Shown here: positions 56,917 through 64,000 of the stretch, piece by piece
How the letters are laid out: every line of letters begins with the position of its first letter
Position numbering within the stretch: position 1 is the first letter of the stretch
NCBI GenBank assembly: GCA_015350385.1
Contig: WNKI01000005.1
Location: forward strand, 1,187,906 to 1,251,905
Direction: 5' to 3'
Length of the DNA: 64,000 bases
From: Aculops lycopersici
Taxonomy: Eukaryota; Arthropoda; Arachnida; Trombidiformes; Eriophyidae
The notes under the pieces: model-generated
Seen by the model: the letters and a program-made list of their open reading frames with translations, nothing else
Database searches by the model: none
What the model was told of the DNA's origin: nothing
Translations under genes and position numbers: made by a program

Positions 56917-59900
56917 GTAACTTGGAAAGGAGAAAGCAAAAAATTAACGCCATTCTCTAAATCTCCCACGTCCGAATTGCGATGCCATAAAACGCAGAGC
57001 CAGCTAAGAGCTTCAACTTCAATGTGACCCGCGTGCCCGGTAGCCCGAACCAGTACCGACTTGCCTGTCGGGCGGCGCACACTTTCCCGCGGCCCTCGTT
57101 ATCGCTGTACAGGTATCGCGCCGGCCCCGCCTTCTTGGAGGTACGCGGTCGCTCAGCAGGCTACCATCACCAAACATCCAGACCCAAATTGGCGGCAACT
57201 CAGCTGAGACAGGAACTAATTCCGGGAACCCAAACGCAGCTGACAGTAAGCGGACTGGGCGACTTGGCGCCCGCAAATCCAATAATCCAATCATTGGCAA
57301 CAAGTGGGTTGGGTGACTCGACTTCAAACGACATCGCAAGGGCAATAGAGATGATGCCGCAACCGCAACCACCAATGTTATCTCAAGGCGATGGCGACAA
57401 TCAGCCTACAACAGGCGGTAGTGGTGGTGGGCCACACGTAGCCTATGAGATAACTGCCTGGGTTCTAGTGGACGAGGCGTCGCTTTCGAGCAATTTAGTC
57501 ACCCAGTTCGAGTGCCACTTGTCTATTGAGGGCACAAACTATGAACAACGTCAGTCGCTAGCTCTGCAGCGAGGTAAGTAGATTATTCCAAATCTTGGCT
57601 TAGAAGTTTTGATTGGCAAACATCGATACTCTCTCTTTCTCTCTGCCACGGCCATAAATCTTTTTTGTTTACTTAGACACTTTTGCTTGTCAACATTCTC
57701 CAGAGGCCAGTAACCGGAAGTCACTTGGGTTTTCTAAATTACAATGACTCTTTGTTGAACTGAGTTGAGTTCGGTTGACATGACACCAAGTTGAGTTGAG
57801 TGATTTACTATCCAATGGGCGCCCATCACTCCCACTTACGGCAGCCGTGGTGGCGCTGCTAGAATTGTTGGTCCCAATATAATTTGATTAGTTCGACTTC
57901 GAGGCGGCAACTTGTTGTTAGCGCCGTATTCTCCATTCCAAAGTCGAATCTCGAGCTGCTCAAAGTTCCTCTTCTTGTGGCAATAAAAATATCCTTGAAT
58001 GTTACGAGTTAGCAAGCAAACGAACAGAAACGACGACAACGCGGCTGCCGGTGAGTGGGAACCTCAACACTAAAAAAGTTGCCCATTACCTAAAATGACC
58101 AAACGGCGCTCGATGCTTATCTTAATGGCCGTTTAGCTCGCGGCTTGTGGTTGCCCTCGAGTTAACTTGCAGTTAGTTTGCTAACGAGAGTTCTCTGGCC
58201 AGTTGTTGCATCAATACGCAAGCATCGTAGTGGGTTACTCGCATTCTCTATCGCTCGGTTGGCGAATGGATTTTGCGCACGTCAACTTGTAAAGGAAACG
58301 ACGAGGATGACGACTAACATAGTAGATGGGCGAGCACATCAATCAAATCTCAGCCGAGTTTCGCCGCGTTGTATTGCAACGCAACATACCCATTTGGATC
58401 CAGATAGTCGTGGTGGTTGCTGCTCTTGGCAGTTTACGGGCCGACTGACTGAAAAGAATGTAGTCGGTGCTATTTTTTGCGCAGTCACAAGAGCAACAAG
58501 TTGCTAGTCGTGGTTCGCAACTTGATTCTCCGGCGAGCTATCTTCTCGTTCCTTTCGGTTTACAACGAAGACGACGACGAAACTAAAGCTCGATGTTTAG
58601 TGTTTAGGCAAACGAAAAGAAGACAAGAGAAGAGAAGACAAAATAACGAATGGAGGAAAAATCAGTGATTGAGTGGACTGCCGGCGGGAAAATTTACCTG
58701 AACACAAAATTTACCTGGTTCTCATTTGTTCCTCTGATGAGTTAGCCGCACTATGCAAATGGCAACTTGAATTCGACTGGCAAATGGCCAGTCGAGTGCT
58801 TTACCGTTTGTCTCACTCGAGTGATGGGCTCTTGAGATTGAGTGCAATCCGCAGTTAGAATTAGATTCTTGTTCTGTTCTCTTGTGGTCACTTCAGGTAA
58901 CATTCGTGCGCAAGTTAGTCGATTGTTTTCGCCCCAAAGTTGGAAGAGCAAATTGAATTTGCTGTTACCTGAGTGCTTTTGTTGTGGTCATCTCTTTCTT
59001 GTATAAGTTGATTTAGTCACTCTGAGTTCGGGTAAATTAATTGCCCATTTGAGGTTTGCATTTTCACCCCTGAAGACTGACTTTTCAGATAGAGTAGAGT
59101 TCGAATTAAAAACGATCGCAAATCGATTGATTCTAGTCATCGAACCAAAAGAACTCTGTGCCACGGAAGTCAGAGTGGCGGTCGTCGTCGAGTGGGATCT
59201 TTTACCTGGAGAATGGAGCCAAATCAGCATATAAATTATAACTCAATAGAGATGTCAACTTTAAGCGACGATGGTGGGCAAACTTGATCGCTTCTCCAAG
59301 TCCGAGCTGATCGAGTGGCTCAGCTGGCATCTAGTTGACTTGAGTATAACTATTTTGTTGTACCAGTTAGTTGAGTTTGTCTCATTCATTTGCCACTTTG
59401 TTGTGTCTCAATCTATCCATCGAGCAGTTGATTAATGCGGCAGTTGGAATTTCGTCCGATGTACGTCGCGCTGGTTTGGTTATTCGATCATTTTGAACTT
59501 GGAGGCCCAGAGCAGATTGCTCGAAATGAGCAATGAGAGATCCGCTCGGCTGATATCACATTTCTCCATTTACCTGGCGAGAGCGGCGTTCATATGAAGG
59601 AAAATCTACAGGTGCGACCAGCGATCAAACCAGCGGGACGAATGATAAATTCGAATTGAGTGTGTGAATACAGCTGCAACTTCTACTTTCATAGATTTAG
59701 AGGCAGAAACTTTCAACCAGGAACAAGCAAAAAACATTGGCTATCAAATGAATACTCAGCCACTGTACAGTGTACCTGAGATGCCGATTCCAATTTCTAG
59801 AATTTACTTTACGCTCTTGGGCAATCTGGTCTTTTGGTTGCGCTAGTGGGCCTCAGCCAACTTGACCGAAAACTAAACTGCCGTTTGAACAGGACAAATG

Positions 59901-60882
59901 TTGTCAAATATCTCTCTACCTACCGGTACCTCTCACCTACAACTGCGACCTCTCCATCAGCTATAGTTTACGATGTGTTTATATATATCTGCGGCTCGTG
60001 TGAAGTGGCTAAAAGTGGAGAGGTCGCCCCCGGTAAGTGAGGTAAATTTATTGACTTTTCGCCTCCTAAACGCTTGTTTCTAGTTCCATGGTTTGAGCTT
60101 CCAGTTTGTCTCGACCAAAGAGCAACCAGCTGGCGAGACAACAAAGAGTCGGTGCCGAGTACTGCCGATATACAGCCAAAACGAGCAAGAAAAACGTGAT
60201 CTCTGGCCTCTTTTTTTATTGCTATCCCCAATTAACAACTAGATGTCAAGAGATCCGTTAGATTTTATATCCTCGGCTGCGAGCTGAACTTTTACCTTTA
60301 CCTTAAAAGTGGAAATTTTTAGATTCCAAATGAGAATCACTCAATTGTTGTCGTTGTTGTTGTGAGCATTCATTTCACTTACACTTTTTCCGTTACTAAA
60401 GAGACTGTTGTTGACTTATTTCGTCTTACGGATGGTGGCACGAGATTTGACCAGTTGATAAATCATTCATTCAATTGATTGGCTACGATAACTTAATCAG
60501 CAAGAGAGAGAGAGCGAGAGAAAGAGAGAGAGAACCGCGGAAAGAAAACGACTAGATAACTTGAATTTGAGTAAACTAACCGAGCAACTTCCTCGACCCG
60601 TTCCGCTAAATCCCAACAGGTTGGCATGTGAATCCCGCTGCACTTACGGCCACCAGGTACACGTTAGTTGTCGGCCTACTGGCGGCTCTGGCCGCACTCT
60701 TGTGCCTCATGTTGGCACTGATCAAGTTCGTCATGATCCAAAGGAAACTAAGGCAACGTGCAACCATAGGCGACCTCACGCAGCACCATCGCAACCATCA
60801 GTCGCCTACAATCCAAAGTCGCAGGTCGTCGTCGACGACAACAAAAACAAGTGGCATATCAATCACCAGACACATGAAGTAG
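48178..60882 (+). CDS. Beat-like V-set Ig transmembrane protein, 6 exons
   Basis: Exons: 48178-48511, 51068-51496, 51712-51763, 52772-53337, 56998-57573, 60620-60882. All sites are GT-AG and the phases (1,1,2,1,1) agree, giving 2220 nt, 739 residues. Signal peptide MKSSLLLSILLLVVMVA. Residues about 30-254 are a disordered acidic/polar region. The first Ig domain spans exons 3 and 4: DCMFKFDRKLDERLTIKWFF, then EPIYQWIPE, and SGRFTCSVSS with Cys256 and Cys442. An insertion of about 100 residues lies between them. A second Ig-like region in exon 5 (YRLACRAAH ... TQFECHLS) also carries a long low-complexity insert. TM is about 667-690 (YTLVVGLLAALAALLCLMLA), and the tail is about 48 residues. The KWFF...IYQWIP core matches an arthropod V-set group related to Beaten path, as I remember it. 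Probably a neural cell-surface ligand or receptor. Exon 5 begins about 200 bp after the assembly gap, so exons may be missing there. Confidence 0.75.
48512..51067. other. Intron 1 of the Beat-like gene
   Basis: 2.6 kb with a (TTG)n tract at 48522-48550, a CTG run near 49470-49494 and CAGGTAAA/TTTACCTG motifs at 49371, 50140 and 50833. No nested gene seen. Confidence 0.55.
48522..48550. repeat. (TTG)n microsatellite
   Basis: Starts about 10 bp after the first donor site of the Beat-like gene. Confidence 0.8.
51764..52771. other. Intron 3 of the Beat-like gene
   Basis: 1.0 kb, splitting the first Ig domain after the codon for the core Trp (phase 2). Contains TTTACCTG at 52173-52180 and a short CT run near 51892-51906. 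No other feature. Confidence 0.6.
55693..55727. repeat. Perfect 14-bp inverted repeat with 7-nt loop
   Basis: Arms ggaaaatcttcgcc (55693-55706) and ggcgaagattttcc (55714-55727) pair without mismatch. The stem is intronic. Confidence 0.85.
56651..56667. repeat. (CT)n tract at left gap edge
   Basis: Eight or more CT units running directly into the Ns; probably the reason assembly broke here. Confidence 0.85.
56668..56781. other. Assembly gap (114 Ns)
   Basis: Unknown bases. The true length need not equal the number of Ns. Confidence 0.99.
56782..56870. other. Low-quality TACG-cyclic sequence at right gap edge
   Basis: Begins tacgtacggtagtaccgt and keeps stepping through T, A, C, G in order, with runs of at most three. 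It looks unlike all surrounding DNA and is probably a sequencing artefact. Confidence 0.6.
56875..56913. repeat. (TC)n tract right of the gap
   Basis: About 19 TC units, likely continuous in the genome with the CT tract on the other side of the gap. Confidence 0.9.
57574..60619. other. Intron 5 of the Beat-like gene
   Basis: 3.0 kb. Carries four TTTACCTG copies (58693, 58710, 59201, 59569) within 900 bp and a GA-rich tract at about 60502-60532. No coding sequence recognised. Confidence 0.55.
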
Positions 60883-61453
60883 TATTGGGGGACCACTAAA
60901 TAACTCCATAGGCCACCAGGTTGGCAATCCGGTGATCTGGCATCAAGTTCCTACTGCTCAAATGTCATAGCGGATGCACTAGAGATGTACAAGAGAAAAG
61001 ACGAGAAAAAGACCACCAACGAGAAGGAGCTTTACATGGGGGATAGAGGCGCTCTTTCGAGCATTATAAAAATAATAATAAATAAATTGTGATAGTTTGA
61101 CCATTCAACTGGCGGATTGTTGTTTGGTCAGGTAATGGAAGAGAGGCAGATAAAATTACCCCGTGTTATTGATCGACTCAATTTTTGATTGCTTACTGCC
61201 CATTCACCTGTCCGCTCACCTGTTGCTGCTTGAGAGCAGTAGTCTCAGTTTTGCGTGCAGGTTCCCTCCTCCCCGTTCGTCGGTCTCCCAAAGCTTTTGT
61301 TGTTGTTGTTGTTGTTTTGGAGTCAGACGATGTACAGATTTTTGTTGACAATTTGCAAGCCACTTCACTTACCTGTTGTTGCTGCATCTATTCGTGTATT
61401 ACGAGAGCAATCACCTGCGGTTAATACACCGCCACAATCAAACTGCCGCCATC
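60883..61453. other. Region between the Beat-like gene and SKP1
   Basis: 3' flank of the Beat-like gene and 5' flank of SKP1, with a (TTG)n tract at about 61297-61317 and a poly(A) signal at 61081. Confidence 0.5.
61081..61086 (+). terminator. Candidate poly(A) signal of the Beat-like gene
   Basis: AATAAA inside an AATAATAATAAATAAA run, 199 nt after the TAG stop. Confidence 0.6.
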
Positions 61454-62161
61454 ATGGCCAAACGAGCAAGATTTGCGGGAGCTGCCGCGAGCAATAGTAT
61501 CAGTCAAGGACAAAACCACAACCAAAACGACGATGACGACTCGATGGAAGTGGACGTCGAGCAACCACTTGTCAGATTGAAAACCAGCGATGGGAAACGC
61601 TTCCAGCTGACCAAGTCTCAGGCTTGTTGCTCGAACGCCCTACGCACAATGATTGAAAGCTTTCAAAATAACTCGAATGCTCCAGCAACCGAGTACATCA
61701 ATCTTCAATCGGTTAACAGTCAAATGCTTTCGAAAATTATCGAATGGACCCAATGGCATGGCAATGGAAATGGCAACACTAACACAGGTGACAGTCGGCA
61801 ACAGAGTCACTGTGGTACTGGTAGTTCAGCCCAGCCATCGAGTAGCAATGGGCGCGATCAAAGCGTCCAGGAGGACAACGCCACCTACCTGAAAGAATCT
61901 GACGGGCAGTACGATCTGACAGACCGAGACAAAGCTTTTCTGGATTCAATGTCGGAGATAGAATTGTTCAAGCTCACTCATGTTGCCAACTATCTGGATA
62001 TACCAACACTATTTAGTGCCTGCTGTCAAACGATTGGTCGTCGATGGGAGGGAAAGAAAGTCGCTGAGATCAGGCGAATGTACAATATTGTTGGCGACTT
62101 TAGTCAGGAAGAGGAGAAGGAGATGCTGGCTGAGACTCGTCGATTTGGAATGACTGATTAA
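61454..62161 (+). CDS. SKP1: Divergent SKP1-like protein
   Basis: 235 residues, one exon; typical SKP1 is about 160. The start has an excellent context (gccgccatcATGG). The first 37 residues are a basic then acidic extension. The POZ-like fold spans 38-102 (VRLKTSDGKRFQL, INLQSVNSQMLSKIIEWTQWH). An inserted Gly/Asn/Gln/Ser region of about 48 residues follows (103-150). The SKP1 helical region is 153-222: DLTDRDKAFLDSMSEIELF, LTHVANYLDIPTLFSACC, KKVAEIRRMYNIVGDF. The C-terminus is ETRRFGMTD instead of the conserved ENQWCEEK, which in SKP1 contributes to F-box binding. SKP1 bridges CUL1 and F-box proteins in SCF ubiquitin ligases. Because of the altered C-terminus and the insertion, this may be a paralogue with restricted F-box partners rather than the main SKP1. 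Confidence 0.88.
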   Translation: MAKRARFAGAAASNSISQGQNHNQNDDDDSMEVDVEQPLVRLKTSDGKRFQLTKSQACCSNALRTMIESFQNNSNAPATEYINLQSVNSQMLSKIIEWTQWHGNGNGNTNTGDSRQQSHCGTGSSAQPSSSNGRDQSVQEDNATYLKESDGQYDLTDRDKAFLDSMSEIELFKLTHVANYLDIPTLFSACCQTIGRRWEGKKVAEIRRMYNIVGDFSQEEEKEMLAETRRFGMTD

Positions 62162-62296
62162 TTCAAGAATTCTAGAAACGTTGTGCAATATTTCTATGCT
62201 AGTCAAAACCTGCGAATGTCTGATCGCCTATCTACTGTACCCACGTGATACTATACATGACAGACGGACTCCCGGAAGAAAGTGAACGATGTCCGG

Positions 62297-62306
62297 GGGG
62301 GGGGGC
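62297..62306. repeat. G homopolymer between convergent genes
   Basis: About ten G in a row in the 243-bp gap between SKP1 and eL8. It has a likely sequencing length error, but no coding consequence. Confidence 0.7.
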
Positions 62307-62404
62307 GCTACAAAGGCGTTTGTATAAATTTTACATAAGTTGTTTTAGTTTTTGTGGTTTAATATCTCTCGCTATGTGCATTTCATTCCTCTTTAGCAGT
62401 TAAA

Positions 62405-63625
62405 TTAAATGGCCACAGAGGCTGCAACCTTTTGAGATAATTCCTTAGCTCTCGCCTTGTCTAATCTGGCCTTCCTAGCTTGAGACTTCTTACCAAGGAT
62501 ACCGCCTCCCCATGATCTTCTGATCTCTTCGTATCTGTCATTGAACGAGGCCTTAACAACTTCTAGAACCTTTTGCAACTTAACTCTGTCCTCAGGTCTA
62601 ACCTTGGTGATGGCAACAGCCGAGGTGGTCTTTCTGTGAACGAGATGGCCAAGTCTAGCGCGGCCACCCTTGACAATGCAGTAGGGAACACCCATCTTAC
62701 GGCACAATGTGGGCAAGTGTAGCACGACCTCAACTGGATCACAGTCGGCGGCGATCACCACCAACTTGGCCTTCTTCTTCTCGACGGCTGTTGTAACATC
62801 GTTAGTACCAAAAGTCAATTGAACTTGTCGGCTAGCTACTGGAACTTGTTGTCCGGCTGCCTTAGCGGCGGCCAACTTGCGCAAGCGATCCTTCTTGCTA
62901 GCTGACGTTTCTGGTCTGTATGAGTGGAGCAATTTGAAGAGTTGAGTAACCGACTGCTTGCTGAAGGATGAGGTGGCCCTGAATTGGTTGATGGCCGGGG
63001 GAATCTTGAGACGCTTGTAGAGGACTGCGCGCTGGCGTTGGATCTTGATGTAACGCGGCCACTTGACGAATCTAGTTAGATCACGTTTTGGTTGAACAGT
63101 TCCACCGATACCAAAGTTCTTGGGCCTCTTGACAATCATTGGGTCGATCTTGGGCTTCTTCATGGCCAAATCGCTTGTCTTGCTTCCCTTCTTGGCAGCA
63201 GCGGCCTTTGCAGCGGCAACTGCGGCTGGCGACAACTTGCTGGTAGCAATAACATCTGGTAGCGGGGCAACCTTGGCCTTCTTTGAGATCTCCTTCTTGC
63301 CCTTGCCTCCAGCAGCAGACTTGACTTCCTTAACTGGTGCCTTCTTGCCCTTAGTTGCGGCCGACTTGCTGGATCCAGCGACGGCAGCTGGTAGAGGTGC
63401 AGCCTTATCCTTCTTCGAGGCATCTTTCTTGCCTGCTGCTGGCTTGGCATCCTTCTTTCCGGCTGCTGGTGCTGCAGTTTTTGCAGCAGTCTTCTTTTCC
63501 TCGGCCTTGGCTGGCCCCTTGGCCTGCTTCTTATCACCCGAGGATGATGCCTTAGGGGCAGCAGGCTTCTTTGCCTTGTCGCCAGCTCCAGTTGGAGCCT
63601 TCTTAGGTGCGCCCTTTCCAGACAT
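62405..63625 (-). CDS. RpL7A: Ribosomal protein eL8 (RPL7A) with H1-like N-terminal extension
   Basis: 406 residues, no intron. From about residue 155 the sequence is plain eL8: VKRPKNFGIG, QPKRDLTRFVKWPRYI, QRAVLYKRLKIPPAINQF, LVVIAADCDPVEVVLHLP, LCRKMGVPYCIVKG, LGHLVHRKTTSAVAIT, NDRYEEIRRSWGGGILG. It is a large-subunit protein of the L7Ae superfamily. The usual length is about 265-270 residues. Here a further 130-150 residues at the N-terminus are almost entirely Lys, Ala, Pro, Gly and Ser, like a histone H1 tail. Within it, the segments around 68-87 and 112-130 are imperfect copies (SKKDKAAPLP / SKKAKVAPLP). The ATG context (caaaATGTC) is good and the extension is continuous in frame. Codon usage looks more uniform than in neighbouring genes, as expected for high expression. 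Confidence 0.95.
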   Translation of the reverse strand: MSGKGAPKKAPTGAGDKAKKPAAPKASSSGDKKQAKGPAKAEEKKTAAKTAAPAAGKKDAKPAAGKKDASKKDKAAPLPAAVAGSSKSAATKGKKAPVKEVKSAAGGKGKKEISKKAKVAPLPDVIATSKLSPAAVAAAKAAAAKKGSKTSDLAMKKPKIDPMIVKRPKNFGIGGTVQPKRDLTRFVKWPRYIKIQRQRAVLYKRLKIPPAINQFRATSSFSKQSVTQLFKLLHSYRPETSASKKDRLRKLAAAKAAGQQVPVASRQVQLTFGTNDVTTAVEKKKAKLVVIAADCDPVEVVLHLPTLCRKMGVPYCIVKGGRARLGHLVHRKTTSAVAITKVRPEDRVKLQKVLEVVKASFNDRYEEIRRSWGGGILGKKSQARKARLDKARAKELSQKVAASVAI

Positions 63626-64000
63626 TTTGTTTTATTAATCTAATATATAATGATTAAGTTATAATTGGTCTCAATAATTATTTATATTTATATAATATTA
63701 ATAATAATAGAAGTGTATGGAAGTTGAGTTAGATGAAACGTGGATAGCCCTCAGAGCAAATTGAGAACTCGATGGGAAAATATTGGAAGCACGATGTCGC
63801 TAGTCCACACACATTGTAAAAGTTTGCATGCATCGCTCACCGCGTTTTTCACTCATTGCACCGGCATGGATTGTACAAATGCTTCCGTCCCTATAATTGC
63901 GCGTGCGCCGTCTGAGATTCAAACGCAGTGGCGCGAACAACACGCACGCGAGAAAAATAATCGTCCAATTTTTGAAGAACAAACAGATCCGAGATCCATC
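63626..64000. other. Upstream flank of eL8
   Basis: Immediately 5' of the gene the minus strand is AT-rich, with TATATATT-like words about 10-25 nt from the ATG. That is too close for a standard TATA box unless the leader is very short. Nothing else recognised up to the window end. Confidence 0.45.

Larger units (their letters stand above)
53338..56997. other. Intron 4 of the Beat-like gene, containing the assembly gap
   Basis: 3.7 kb including the N run, two CT arrays, a perfect 14-bp inverted repeat at 55693-55727 and two TTTACCTG motifs (53817, 54065). Because sequence is missing, I cannot rule out an exon in the gap, although the flanking phases join directly. Confidence 0.55.

Noticed and set aside
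63120..63638. 172-residue plus frame, Ala/Leu/Phe-rich
   Set aside because: Antisense shadow of the Lys/Ala-rich eL8 extension.
1..64000. tRNA, rRNA or CRISPR elements
   Set aside because: I saw no A-box/B-box pair in tRNA spacing, no rRNA-like segment, and no spaced direct-repeat array; the repeats are microsatellites or the 970-bp pair.

Overview
This is a eukaryotic nuclear contig, not bacterial. It has GT-AG introns with matched phases, Ig-superfamily cell-surface genes, a ribosomal protein gene, SKP1 and CDC27 homologues, many (CAA)n/(TTG)n and (CT)n microsatellites, and one run of Ns. The gene content (large Ig receptors, a tandem family of secreted I29/papain-type cysteine peptidases, intron-poor housekeeping genes) suggests an arthropod, perhaps a mite. 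I cannot fix the species from sequence alone.

Layout, left to right. (1) 1-4782, minus: one uninterrupted frame of at least 1594 codons running off the left edge. It encodes TM1 to TM4 of a rhodopsin-class GPCR, followed by a Ser/Asn/Thr-rich loop of more than 1100 residues. (2) 7329-9536, plus: intronless CDC27/APC3. (3) 10045-26044, minus: a seven-exon, about 2543-residue receptor with a signal peptide, about nine Ig domains, one TM helix and a 613-residue tail. Every splice is phase 1. (4) 27742-39682, minus: five intronless paralogous C1A cysteine peptidases plus a decayed C-terminal fragment. All five have Tyr and His/Tyr in place of the two active-site Trp residues, and all carry a basic cleavage-like site between prodomain and enzyme. 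The outermost peptidase lies between two 970-bp direct repeats of about 98% identity. (5) 43250-46853, minus: a proposed two-exon small secreted protein. (6) 48178-60882, plus: a six-exon type I membrane protein with a Beat-like V-set domain, a second Ig-like region and a short tail. It contains the assembly gap. (7) 61454-62161, plus: a divergent SKP1. (8) 62405-63625, minus: ribosomal protein eL8 (RPL7A) with a long histone-H1-like N-terminal extension.

Functionally the window mixes housekeeping genes (CDC27 in the APC/C, SKP1 in SCF ligases, eL8 in the ribosome) with surface receptors and a locally expanded secreted protease family. The two Ig genes resemble, loosely, the Side and Beat families, which are receptor-ligand partners in Drosophila. 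That pairing is an inference. Gene models for spliced genes were built by hand from splice consensus and phase, and lack transcript support.
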